From NCBI RefSeq assembly GCF_030068505.1, contig NZ_JAQOSO010000001.1, positions 28,428-92,427 of the forward strand: DNA of 64,000 nt, given 5' to 3'. Shown here piece after piece: positions 46,176 through 54,539 of the stretch. The translations under genes were made by a program, and so were the position numbers. The notes under the pieces are model-generated. The model did no database searches and was not told where the DNA came from. It saw nothing but the letters and a program-made list of their open reading frames with translations. Numbering within the stretch: the stretch's first letter is position 1; each line of letters starts with the position of its first letter. The stretch is from Roseofilum capinflatum BLCC-M114 (GTDB lineage Bacteria > Cyanobacteriota > Cyanobacteriia > Cyanobacteriales > Desertifilaceae).

Positions 46176-46590
46176 ATGATCGCGAAACTCAACCTCAAAG
46201 GCTGCGTTAAAACGGCTATTCAAAAATTAATTCAAGTCAATGAAGCCAAGCAAGATATTACCGATGAATACGGTACATATTATCAAGTGATTGGTGAACT
46301 TGAAGGAGTAAACGATTGTAAATTATATCAAGTCCGGTTAAACAGTTGTCATTGCGACCGCAGGGAAGCATTCGCGCTTTACGTTTCACGCAAGCTTCGC
46401 TAACGCGCAAGCTTCGCTAACGCTACAATTAGCGAGATGGTTGAGATTGCTTCATTCCACTGCGTTCCATTCGCAATGACATACTATAACTGATCCAACG
46501 GACTTGATATTACTTGTGGCTACTATTTGGTTACAACGATCCATCGATAGCCAATTTTATTTTGTCCCTCTAAAACCTTATCGAGAATGA
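46176..46590 (+). pseudogene. Small DUF6883-like gene interrupted by MITE copy B
   Basis: The 5' part (46176-46325) encodes MIAKLNLKGCVKTAIQKLIQ and, further on, DEYGTYYQVIGELEG up to CKL. The 3' part (46513-46590) continues in frame with LVATIWLQRSIDSQFYF and ends PYRE-stop. Between them lies the MITE at 46326-46509 plus the duplicated TTA. Removing the element and one TTA gives one uninterrupted frame of about 76 codons. The combined protein resembles small DUF6883-type proteins often found near mobile loci; that name is uncertain. As it stands, the frame runs into the MITE and stops at about 46403. Confidence 0.75.
46326..46509. mobile_element. MITE copy B (184 bp, TTA target duplication)
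   Basis: TATCAAGTCCG (46326-46336) and CGGACTTGATA (46499-46509) are perfect 11-bp terminal inverted repeats flanked by TTA on both sides (46323-46325 and 46510-46512). Reversed, the interior matches copy A at 33232-33384 (GTCATTGCGAATGGAACGCA near one end, GGTCGCAATGAC near the other). The centre carries an extra tandem CAAGCTTCGCTAACG duplication (46391-46423). It has no coding capacity and inserts into a small gene. Confidence 0.9.
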
Positions 46591-46597
46591 ACCCATG

Positions 46598-46685
46598 AGC
46601 GAATTGGTGCGTTACGCTCCGCTAACACACCCTACTGGATTCATTACTCTCTAACGTCCATTTGGGTCGATCCTACGCTAATGTT
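46598..46685. repeat. 88-bp direct repeat, copy 1
   Basis: It begins AGCGAATTGGTGCGTTACGC and ends CCTACGCTAATGTTACT, and recurs with a few changes at 47586-47673. It contains the palindromic GGTGCGTTACGCTCCGCTAA core common in cyanobacterial intergenic repeats. Confidence 0.85.
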
Positions 46686-46692
46686 ACTTATA

Positions 46693-46845
46693 ATGCCTAC
46701 ATATTTTAATCGAAAATTGGAATTAACAGTATCTCAATTAGAGTTCCTAAATCGAGATTTGGAGCAATTGCCATCCAAAATTAAAAGCGGGTACAATTGA
46801 AGCCAGTGAGCAATGGTATTATTATCCTGTCATTCAAGAAGAATA
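46693..46845 (+). pseudogene. Small broken reading frame
   Basis: ATG at 46693 opens 35 codons (MPTYFNRKLELTVSQLEFLN...) to TGA at 46798-46800. Shifting one base near the end continues as AGTIEASEQWYYYPVIQEE to TAA at 46843-46845. This looks like one small gene with a frameshift, but the family is not recognised. It sits between an 88-bp repeat and the Uma2 gene. Confidence 0.35.
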
Positions 46846-46880
46846 AACTTTCTCAAGTATCTATATGTGATGGGGGAGCC

Positions 46881-47441
46881 ATGACAATTACTCTGTTACC
46901 AATCAATACCTTATCTGAATTTCTCAAGCGCCCAGAAACCAAGCCTGCGAGCGAATATATCAATGGAGAAATTATCCAAAAACCGATGCCTAAAGGAAAA
47001 CATAGTCGATTACAACTGAGGTTATGCAACGCGATTAATGAACAAGCAGAACCGGAGAAAATTGCTTATGCTTTTCCTGAGTTGCGGTGTTCGTTTGGAG
47101 ATCGCTCTCTTGTCCCCGATATTGCGGTGTTTCTCTGGTCAAACATTCCTTTTGAGGAGGATGGAGAAGTGCCCAATGATTTTCTCTTACCTCCAGATTG
47201 GATCGTTGAAATCTTGTCCCCAGAACAAAGCGCGAATCAGGTGATGGGAAAGATTCTGTATAGTTTGCGATCGGGGAGTCAACTCGGTTGGTTAGTCGAT
47301 CCCCAAGATCGCTCCATTGTTGTCTTTGAGCCGAATAAACAACCGGAATGGCTAACGGGTAGCGATCGGCCCCAAACCCTAGCCGGACTTGAGCTAGAGT
47401 TAACCATAGAACAGATCTTTGGCTGGTTGAAACTGAATTAA
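46881..47441 (+). CDS. Uma2 family putative endonuclease
   Basis: The start at 46881 is supported by GGGGGAG just upstream; the frame is open for 28 more codons without conservation. The 186-residue protein has SEYINGEIIQKPMPKGKHS, LRCSFGDRSLVPDIAVF with the acidic residue, PPDWIVEILSPEQSANQVMGKI with E-x-L and Lys, and GWLVDPQDRSIVVFEP. It is a complete PD-(D/E)xK-like Uma2 protein. It is flanked by two 88-bp direct repeats about 990 bp apart and surrounded by broken small genes. Confidence 0.9.
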   Translation: MTITLLPINTLSEFLKRPETKPASEYINGEIIQKPMPKGKHSRLQLRLCNAINEQAEPEKIAYAFPELRCSFGDRSLVPDIAVFLWSNIPFEEDGEVPNDFLLPPDWIVEILSPEQSANQVMGKILYSLRSGSQLGWLVDPQDRSIVVFEPNKQPEWLTGSDRPQTLAGLELELTIEQIFGWLKLN

Positions 47442-47492
47442 GAGCGCGATCGCCCTTAGATCTGGTTTATAAAATGTATGAAATTATTACTG

Positions 47493-47642
47493 ATGTCTAA
47501 TATTAAGCAACCAATTCCCCAGATGCACTACTTCAAAGAAGAAGATATTCTCCACCTGCTGATCTCAGAGGGATTAGAAGCTGGAAGCGAATTGGTGCGT
47601 TACGCTCCGCTAACACACCCTACCGAATTCAATACTCTCTAA
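47493..47642 (+). pseudogene. DUF2283-like small protein, truncated by repeat
   Basis: The frame begins MSNIKQPIPQMHYFKEEDIL and continues HLLISEGLEAGS, which fits the N-terminal half of DUF2283 proteins (YFxEEDILxLxxSEGxEAGS-type). At 47586 the 88-bp repeat begins, and the frame continues as ELVRYAPLTHPTEFNTL to a stop inside the repeat. The normal C-terminal half is absent. It is therefore a relic cut by the repeat. Confidence 0.65.
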
Positions 47643-47673
47643 CGTCCATTCGGGTCGATCCTACGCTAATCTT
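47586..47673. repeat. 88-bp direct repeat, copy 2
   Basis: It repeats 46598-46685 in the same orientation with a few substitutions. It overlaps the end of the truncated DUF2283 frame and lies 38 bp before the smc start codon. Confidence 0.85.
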
Positions 47674-47710
47674 ATTTAAATAACCTAAACCCGTCTAAAC
47701 ACTCGATCCT

Positions 47711-50700
47711 ATGGTTCACGTTAAGGGCGTGCAACTGACGAACTTCAAATCCTTTGGGGGAACAACGACTGTGCCGTTGTTGCCGGGGTTTACGGTGATT
47801 TCTGGGCCGAATGGGTCGGGGAAGTCTAATATTCTAGATGCGCTGCTGTTTTGTTTGGGCTTGTCTAGCTCTAAGGGGATGCGAGCGGAACGGTTGCCAG
47901 ATCTGGTGAACCATGCGAAGGGAGAGAAACGCAAAGCGACAGTAGAAGCGAGTGTGACGGTAACCCTGGATGTCTCGGATGTGGAGCGCAGTATCTGGGA
48001 AGAGGAGGAAGATCCAGAGGGGGAGATAGAATTAGACCCGGAATGGCATATTACGCGCCGTCTGCGGGTGACTCCGGCGGGAACCTATACGTCAACCTAT
48101 TATATGAATGGGGAGGCTTGCACCTTAACCCAGTTGCATGAGAACTTGAACCGCTTAAGGATCTATCCGGAAGGCTATAATGTGGTGCTTCAAGGGGATG
48201 TGACCAATATTATCTCGATGAATGCCAAAGCGAGACGGGAAATTATTGATGAGTTGGCGGGGGTGGCTCAGTTTGACCGGAAGATTGATTTGGCGAAGGA
48301 GAAGCTAGAGGAGGTTAAGGATAAGGAGGAGAATTCCCGGATTATAGAACAGGAATTGATTTCTCAGCGCGATCGCCTGGCGAAAGATCGCGCTAAAGCC
48401 GAAAAATACCAAACCCTACGCACAGAACTGTTGCAGAAACAGGAGTGGGAAGCGGTGTTGCGTTGGCGCTCGTTGCGTGCAGAGGAAGGAAAACTGAGGG
48501 AAGCGATAGAAGCGGGCGATCGCACTCAAGGAGAATTTCAGCATAACTTAGAGGCGCTCAATACTCAAATTTCCCAAGTTAGTGAAGAACTCGATGGACT
48601 GAATGCGCGGGTGAAATCTTTGGGAGAAGAGCAATTATTGGCCCTCCAGTCTACCCTAGCGACGCAACAAGCCCAACTGACTCAACTGGAAACCCGACAA
48701 CAGGAACTCGACAGCACCGAACAACACTTAAAACATCAACGGGAAAAAACGGAACAGGAAATTCATCAAGACCGGCAAACCCTGGAAACCCTGCAACATC
48801 AATATCATCTGGAAACTGAGGCTCTGTCAGGATTGCAAGATAGTCGGGATCAGGCTCAGGCTAGTTTAACCGAAACGCGGGAACAGGCCCAGGCGATCGC
48901 CTCTGCTTCCCAAGAATGGGTCGATCAACAAACGAGCTTAAACCACAATATCGAAGAGATCCTCAAAACCCTTGAACCCCAACGCAGCGAACACGCGCAA
49001 CTCACAGAGCGCCAAACCCAATTAACCCGTACCCTAGAAGAGCAAAATCAGCGCATTGCCACCCTAGAACCGAAGATTAGCAGCCAACATGAAAGCGCCA
49101 CGGGGTTAGAACTAGAGGTGATTGAGTTATCCCAGCGCATCCAGGTAGTAGCTCAAACTGTCTCGACGGCTGAATATGACCTGCAAACTCAGCAGCAAAC
49201 TCAGAAAAGATTGCTGAATGAACAACGGGAGAAACAACGGCAACTGGATAAACTCGAAGCGCAAGCTCAGGCCCAGCAAGAAGCAGCCGGAACCTATGCC
49301 AGTAAGCTGATTCTGCAAACTCAGATTCCTGGCGTTCATGGGTTAGTGGCGAGTTTAGGCCAGGTTGGAAGCCCTCGCTATCAGTTGGCGTTGGAAATTG
49401 CGGCTGGATCGCGGTTGGGGAATATTGTCGTTGATGATGATAATGTAGCAGCACAGGCGATCGCTCTCCTGAAACAAAAACGAGCCGGCCGCGCGACGTT
49501 CCTCCCCCTCAACAAAATCCGTCCCAGTCGCCGTCCTGATGCGGGTTTCAACAGTCCCGGCTTTATCGATTATGCCGTAAACCTGATCGACTTTGACCCG
49601 CGCTATCAAGACATTTTTGCCTATGTTTTCGGCAACACCGCCGTTTTTGCCACCCTCAACGCCGCTCAACCCCAGATCGGTAAACTCCGCATGGTCACCC
49701 TGGAGGGGGAACTGTTGGAAGCATCCGGAGCCATGACCGGGGGCAGTCAGTCCCAACGTTCTAGTCTCCATTTTGGCATGGGTGCAGCCAATGCTGAATC
49801 AGCCCAGCAGAAAGCGCTAGAAGACCGAATCAGCGAGATTGAGGGACTTTTGGCTCAAATTGAGGTGGAACAGGGACGCTTGTCTAATGCCACAAAACAA
49901 GCCTCTGCGGAGTTGATGGAGGTTAGGGGGCAGCATCGAGAAAAGCAATTACAACTGGAGCAATGCCGCAAACAGATCCAAAATGACCAACAACAGTGCG
50001 ATCGCGATCGCCAACTCTTGGCCCAAACTCAGCAAGACCTCAATCAAACGCGATCGCGCTTAGAGCAACTGAACCAGGAGATCCCTAAGCAACAGGCTCA
50101 ACTGGATGAGTATCGCCAGTCTTTGGCTCAGTTGGAAGACAACCAAGCACCGAAGGAATGGCAAGCCATTCAAGCACAACTGCGGGAAAAGGAAAGCGTG
50201 TTAGATCGGCGGGAACTGGCTCTGAGAGGATGCGAACAGCAGTTACAGGAATTAGACAAAAAACGCGATCGCACCCATGAGAAAATTCGCCAAAACTTAG
50301 AGCGCGTCAACGAACTCAAGCACAGCGAAGCCACCACCATGAGCCAAAACACCCGCATCCGTCGCCAACAGGCAGATATTAAGGGTCAGATGGCGCAAAC
50401 GACAGGGCAACTCTCTATCTTGGAAGAAACCCTAGGAGCGGAAAAACAACAACGGGATGCGGTAGAGGAAAACTTGCGCCAACTACAGCTCAACCGGCAA
50501 CAACTGCAATGGCAACAACAGAAACTAGCCGAAAATCAAAATACCCGCCGCCAAAATCTGATTACGCTGCAAACTCAGATCCAAGAGGTGAAAGCGGAGT
50601 TACCCGATCCCCTTCCTGAAGTTCCCGAAAATCTGAAGATCAAGGAACTTGAACAAACCCTGCGCCAACTGCAAAAACAACTGCAAGCTTTGGAACCGGT

Positions 50701-51298
50701 GAATATGTTGGCGATCGAAGAATACGAACAGACCACGGAACGCCTAGAAGCTCTGAGTGAAAAATTAGCCATTCTGGAAAAAGAGCGCACGGAACTCTTG
50801 CTTCGGGTAGAAAACTTTACGACTCTGCGCTATCGAGCCTTCATGGAATCTTTTGATGCAGTGAATGAAAACTTCCAACAGATCTTTGCCGAACTCTCGG
50901 AAGGGGATGGCCATTTGCAACTCGATAATGCGGAAGATCCCTTTAGTGGCGGGTTAAATTTAGTTGCCCATCCCAAAGGGAAACCCGTGCAACGTCTGGC
51001 TTCCATGTCTGGGGGGGAGAAGTCTTTAACGGCTCTGAGCTTTATTTTTGCCCTTCAACGCTACCGTCCATCCCCCTTCTATGCCTTCGATGAGGTGGAT
51101 ATGTTCCTGGATGGGGCAAATGTGGAACGACTCTCGAAGATGATTAAGAAACAAAGTTTGGGAAGTGCCCAATTTATCGTCGTCAGCCTCCGTCGTCCCA
51201 TGATTGAAGCCTCGGAGCGTGCGATCGGGGTGACGCAAGCAAGGGGTGGATTCACTCAAGTGTTGGGTATTACCAATACCAGTGAGGTGGCATCGTAA
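47711..51298 (+). CDS. smc: Chromosome segregation protein SMC
   Basis: This 1195-residue protein is full length. Walker A is GPNGSGKSNILDALLF (about residues 33-48). Two long coiled coils flank a hinge (about 525-680: VHGLVASLGQVGSPRYQLAL, LGNIVVDDDNVAAQAI). The C-terminal head has signature LASMSGGEKSLTALSFIFAL and Walker B AFDEVDMFLDGANVE. It organises and segregates chromosomes with ScpA/ScpB. Its last ~125 bp recur as a diverged copy at 62877-63001. The 3' end is overlapped antisense by the reading frame at 51026-52639. Confidence 0.97.
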   Translation: MVHVKGVQLTNFKSFGGTTTVPLLPGFTVISGPNGSGKSNILDALLFCLGLSSSKGMRAERLPDLVNHAKGEKRKATVEASVTVTLDVSDVERSIWEEEEDPEGEIELDPEWHITRRLRVTPAGTYTSTYYMNGEACTLTQLHENLNRLRIYPEGYNVVLQGDVTNIISMNAKARREIIDELAGVAQFDRKIDLAKEKLEEVKDKEENSRIIEQELISQRDRLAKDRAKAEKYQTLRTELLQKQEWEAVLRWRSLRAEEGKLREAIEAGDRTQGEFQHNLEALNTQISQVSEELDGLNARVKSLGEEQLLALQSTLATQQAQLTQLETRQQELDSTEQHLKHQREKTEQEIHQDRQTLETLQHQYHLETEALSGLQDSRDQAQASLTETREQAQAIASASQEWVDQQTSLNHNIEEILKTLEPQRSEHAQLTERQTQLTRTLEEQNQRIATLEPKISSQHESATGLELEVIELSQRIQVVAQTVSTAEYDLQTQQQTQKRLLNEQREKQRQLDKLEAQAQAQQEAAGTYASKLILQTQIPGVHGLVASLGQVGSPRYQLALEIAAGSRLGNIVVDDDNVAAQAIALLKQKRAGRATFLPLNKIRPSRRPDAGFNSPGFIDYAVNLIDFDPRYQDIFAYVFGNTAVFATLNAAQPQIGKLRMVTLEGELLEASGAMTGGSQSQRSSLHFGMGAANAESAQQKALEDRISEIEGLLAQIEVEQGRLSNATKQASAELMEVRGQHREKQLQLEQCRKQIQNDQQQCDRDRQLLAQTQQDLNQTRSRLEQLNQEIPKQQAQLDEYRQSLAQLEDNQAPKEWQAIQAQLREKESVLDRRELALRGCEQQLQELDKKRDRTHEKIRQNLERVNELKHSEATTMSQNTRIRRQQADIKGQMAQTTGQLSILEETLGAEKQQRDAVEENLRQLQLNRQQLQWQQQKLAENQNTRRQNLITLQTQIQEVKAELPDPLPEVPENLKIKELEQTLRQLQKQLQALEPVNMLAIEEYEQTTERLEALSEKLAILEKERTELLLRVENFTTLRYRAFMESFDAVNENFQQIFAELSEGDGHLQLDNAEDPFSGGLNLVAHPKGKPVQRLASMSGGEKSLTALSFIFALQRYRPSPFYAFDEVDMFLDGANVERLSKMIKKQSLGSAQFIVVSLRRPMIEASERAIGVTQARGGFTQVLGITNTSEVAS

Positions 51299-52639
51299 GT
51301 TGAGGTAGAAACCGGGGTTCTTGCCCAATTCGGCATCCCACCAAGAAACTCCTGAGAAACCCGGTTTCTTTTGCCCTCTCCATACCGATAGTGTCCACCA
51401 AGCTAGATGGGTAAATTGAGCGACTTCAAACCAGGTGAGAGTGAAAACCAAATAGGCGATCGCCACTGCCAACAGTTTCCCGTTTGGCGATCGCACAACC
51501 AGGAAAATACCATATCCCCACAATGCCAGATAAGACAGCATTCCCAAAATTCCCACTGATAAAATTGTATCCAAAATGAGATTATGAGCTTTATAGGTAA
51601 TCAAAGGTACAGTATTCAAGTTGCCATCTTCCCCCACTACATCGTAACTTAAATCACCCAAACGGAGGACATTGGGCGTGTCTTTTGGCGATCGGATATA
51701 GGGATAAGCAATGCCAAAACCATTGAAACCCCAGCCAAATAAAGGACGTTTGCTGATGCCGCGAGGGGCTATCTGCCACAGGTATATTCGGTCTGAAGTC
51801 ATTTGTCGGATTGCAGACAAGCCTGAAATTTGTCTGGTGGTAGTCATGACCCCAATCATTAGTATAAAAACTAAAATAAGGGGGATTAGTCGTCGATAGT
51901 ATTTCCTTCCTGATAAGTATAAAATGCCAGTGAGGAAAGCAACAAGAGCCATGCGAGTATTGGCCAAAAAAAGGGCGATCGCGATCGGAATAATTAGCGT
52001 CACAGTTGTTCGCAACGACACCCATTGAAGCTGTCTGCAAGCAACCGCCATCACGCCAATAGCTGCCAACACAAATGCTGCATGACCCCGATGGGAGTAC
52101 AAACCGATAGGTTGATGATCCTGAAAAATAGTGCTGACGAGGATATTATCTCGCAGTAATTGTCCGGTGGTTGCCGTGTAGTCAATGCGCCAGTCAATCA
52201 ATTGGGGAAACATACTCAAAGCCAGAATAAGACCACCGATGAGAAAGCCGTAGAGTTGAGCAGGCAATAGTTGTGGATATCGCCTTAAAATGAGGGTATT
52301 ACTGAGAGTGAAAGCTGCGACAAGCAACCAGTAGAGCCAACCATCTCCCATCTGATCTTGACCGAATAGAGAGCGAATGGGAAAGGGACTCAGGAGTGTA
52401 GAAATGAATCCGATCAGCAGAAATATTTCCCACAGAAGTTTACAGGTAAACCAACTCTTGGGAATCTGTAGAGTATCCCAATTTTTCCACAGTAAGTAGA
52501 GATTGCAGATGACAATCAGACCCAGTACAGCACATTTGGGTTGAGTCCAGATCTCTCCCCGACTGCTTCCCCAAGGATTAATGATAACGATACTGAGCGT
52601 AAATAATAGAGTGTAAATTATTTTTGTTAAATGAATCAC
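51026..52639 (-). CDS. O-antigen ligase-like membrane protein with run-on C-terminus
   Basis: Residues 1 to ~423 form an O-antigen ligase/polymerase-type protein with about 11 membrane helices, a conserved loop FGWGFNGFGIAYPYIRSPKD and a KAHNLILDTILSVGILG motif (H-N-x-x-L). After WWTLSVWRGQ the frame enters a palindromic repeat (51307-51370) and then runs antisense through the last 273 bp of smc before its stop at 51026. The last ~110 residues are therefore unlikely to be native. Start is GTG at 52639. It is the last gene of the island on the minus strand, downstream of module A1. Confidence 0.8.
   Translation of the reverse strand: MIHLTKIIYTLLFTLSIVIINPWGSSRGEIWTQPKCAVLGLIVICNLYLLWKNWDTLQIPKSWFTCKLLWEIFLLIGFISTLLSPFPIRSLFGQDQMGDGWLYWLLVAAFTLSNTLILRRYPQLLPAQLYGFLIGGLILALSMFPQLIDWRIDYTATTGQLLRDNILVSTIFQDHQPIGLYSHRGHAAFVLAAIGVMAVACRQLQWVSLRTTVTLIIPIAIALFLANTRMALVAFLTGILYLSGRKYYRRLIPLILVFILMIGVMTTTRQISGLSAIRQMTSDRIYLWQIAPRGISKRPLFGWGFNGFGIAYPYIRSPKDTPNVLRLGDLSYDVVGEDGNLNTVPLITYKAHNLILDTILSVGILGMLSYLALWGYGIFLVVRSPNGKLLAVAIAYLVFTLTWFEVAQFTHLAWWTLSVWRGQKKPGFSGVSWWDAELGKNPGFYLNLRCHLTGIGNTQHLSESTPCLRHPDRTLRGFNHGTTEADDDKLGTSQTLFLNHLRESFHICPIQEHIHLIEGIEGGWTVALKGKNKAQSR
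51307..51370. repeat. Palindromic AGAAACCGGG repeat
   Basis: AGAAACCGGGGTTCTT at one end and GAGAAACCCGGTTTCTT at the other are each palindromic and pair with each other. The middle is TTCGGCATCCCACCAAGAAA. This type is a dispersed cyanobacterial intergenic repeat. It lies just after smc and interrupts the end of the ligase frame on the other strand. Confidence 0.7.
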
Positions 52640-52679
52640 GGTAATATCAATTTTTCAAATGTTTGCTACATTATCTGGT

Positions 52680-54497
52680 CTACCTCAAACCCATAAATTT
52701 CCAGACTCCAAAAGCACCCAACCCGATTAAACCCCACACCGAATTCGATTCTGGTACTTTCTGCTTTTTCTTCTCTTCTTCAGTCACTATCGGACGCATC
52801 TTAAAACTGCCCACATTTTTATCAAATGCCAGTTGAATCGGAAAATAAGTTTCTTCTGTATCGCCAATAAAATAATCAATATCAGTTACCTTAAACCGGG
52901 AAACACCCGAACCGAGTAAGGAAAGAAAATCTACTCTGTCTCCCGGACTAAACTCTCCTAAAATTAGATCGTCAACCATCACCGTAAACAAATCATCTTC
53001 ACCGACGGGAAAATCTAGAATTTCTGTAAATAGGGTGTTATCAGTAGCGACAAATTCAAATCCCTTTTCTATGGGTGGGTCATACCAGCGACAACCGGGA
53101 ACATTAGAGAAGTGTTGCCAGCCATCAGAGTCGATGCGACTCGGAAGTATGGGATTTTGTTGGGTGCGACCCGGAGTATCTTCAATGTTACCGCCGTCAG
53201 GGTTACCAAAGATAACGCCTCCACCACCACTACCGCCAACGATAATACCTCCTCCACCGCTACCACCGAGTGCAATACTGCCATTGTTATTGTCTTCATT
53301 ACCCGTTCCTATGGGGAAGTCTTCAGTATTGAATACATTGACATAAAGTTCGTAGTTACCCTCATCTTCTCCACGACGACCGCCATCAGCAGCCTTGACC
53401 GATAAATTGATCCTACCGTTACTCGATACAGTACCTAAGACTGAGGAGGCAAAACCATCACCAAGGTGACTGCTGTTATCGTCAGCTCCGAGGAAATAGC
53501 CCTCATCGTCATATCCGCTCAGGTAGGTATTGGGGTTGCATTGGTTGGAGGGCAGGTCATTGTTAATCCAGGCGTAAAATGTTGCTCCAGGAGTGAGTCC
53601 GTCTAGGTTAAAGTTGTCTTCTTCTATGCCTGATGATAGGCTCTCTGAGAATTTTTTAGCCACTACACATTCACCGTCGCTGTTATCAATCTTGCCATCA
53701 CTAGCTTTACAATGACGAACATTTGCTTTACTTTTCCAGCCCCATTGAATACCGTTATGAATCGTAACTGTCTTCGGTGCATTCTCTGGGTCTTCTACCT
53801 CTACCAGATAGAGTTCAGCATCCCATATTATGTACTTATGGATACTGTAGTATGGTCTATCTACAAAATATGTATCACCGGCAAGACCACCAATATCATA
53901 AAATGGTGTTTCTACATCATTGCCAATATCAATAATATCAATATGACCCTCTCCTGAAATACTCACAACCCTTTGAATCCAGTGAAGCGTACTTTGGCCT
54001 GGTAAGGGATCTCCCTCACCAGGATAATAACGTAACTGAAAACCGGCTCCAGTTCCACCAGTTCTAGGGTAGTTTTTTCCTGTAACAGGATTTACTAAAT
54101 CGTCTCCACATACTTTCGTGTAAGCACAGGCATAGTAATACTCAATATCAAACCTGCCCTCCAAGTCTCTACTAGCATCCTGAAAAAGCCAACCATCTTC
54201 ACTAGGAAAAGACGCTTCTAATTTTCGGAGAAAATGTTGCGTACCTCCTCTTTGGATTTCTGTGACTAACTTGGGATCTAGCCAGGTTTCTACAGTAAAG
54301 ATTTCGTCGCTTCCTGTATCTCTTGGGAGGTAACGAACACTAGCTCCTTTACTCAATCCAAACCAGCCACGGCCAGGTGTAAGAGTAAATGCACGAACAG
54401 GCTGGCTTGCGATACTAATCAAAAAGCTAGTTGCTAGCCAAAATAGTGCATGTGTTTTCAAGAGAACGTTTTTAGTTACTATAGACATAATTGACAA
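52680..54497 (-). CDS. Secreted PEP-CTERM-type protein, module A1
   Basis: This 605-residue protein has a signal peptide ending at about VRA-FTL. The N-terminal half holds motifs shared by the A family: RGGTQHFLRKL, DLEGRFDIEYYYAC, YYPGEGDPLPGQSTLHWIQ, TPFYD, ELYLVE and NGIQWGWK. From ECVVAKKFSESL on (nt 53674 down to the stop) it is almost identical to A2 and A3. That half has a Gly-rich stretch (GGSGGGGIIVGGSGGGGVIF), an Asp-rich segment and a variant PEP-CTERM anchor (VPESNSVWGLIGLG, helix, FMGLR). It should be surface-anchored or released by an exosortase. Function is unknown. Confidence 0.82.
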   Translation of the reverse strand: MSIMSIVTKNVLLKTHALFWLATSFLISIASQPVRAFTLTPGRGWFGLSKGASVRYLPRDTGSDEIFTVETWLDPKLVTEIQRGGTQHFLRKLEASFPSEDGWLFQDASRDLEGRFDIEYYYACAYTKVCGDDLVNPVTGKNYPRTGGTGAGFQLRYYPGEGDPLPGQSTLHWIQRVVSISGEGHIDIIDIGNDVETPFYDIGGLAGDTYFVDRPYYSIHKYIIWDAELYLVEVEDPENAPKTVTIHNGIQWGWKSKANVRHCKASDGKIDNSDGECVVAKKFSESLSSGIEEDNFNLDGLTPGATFYAWINNDLPSNQCNPNTYLSGYDDEGYFLGADDNSSHLGDGFASSVLGTVSSNGRINLSVKAADGGRRGEDEGNYELYVNVFNTEDFPIGTGNEDNNNGSIALGGSGGGGIIVGGSGGGGVIFGNPDGGNIEDTPGRTQQNPILPSRIDSDGWQHFSNVPGCRWYDPPIEKGFEFVATDNTLFTEILDFPVGEDDLFTVMVDDLILGEFSPGDRVDFLSLLGSGVSRFKVTDIDYFIGDTEETYFPIQLAFDKNVGSFKMRPIVTEEEKKKQKVPESNSVWGLIGLGAFGVWKFMGLR

Positions 54498-54539
54498 GTT
54501 GAAAAATACAAAAATCAGTGAAATTTAAAATGACTATAT

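Noticed and set aside
53035..53346. Proline-rich plus-strand frame repeated at 56333 and 59077
   Set aside because: It is the antisense of the Gly-rich stretch of the A genes and is identical only because the A genes are identical.
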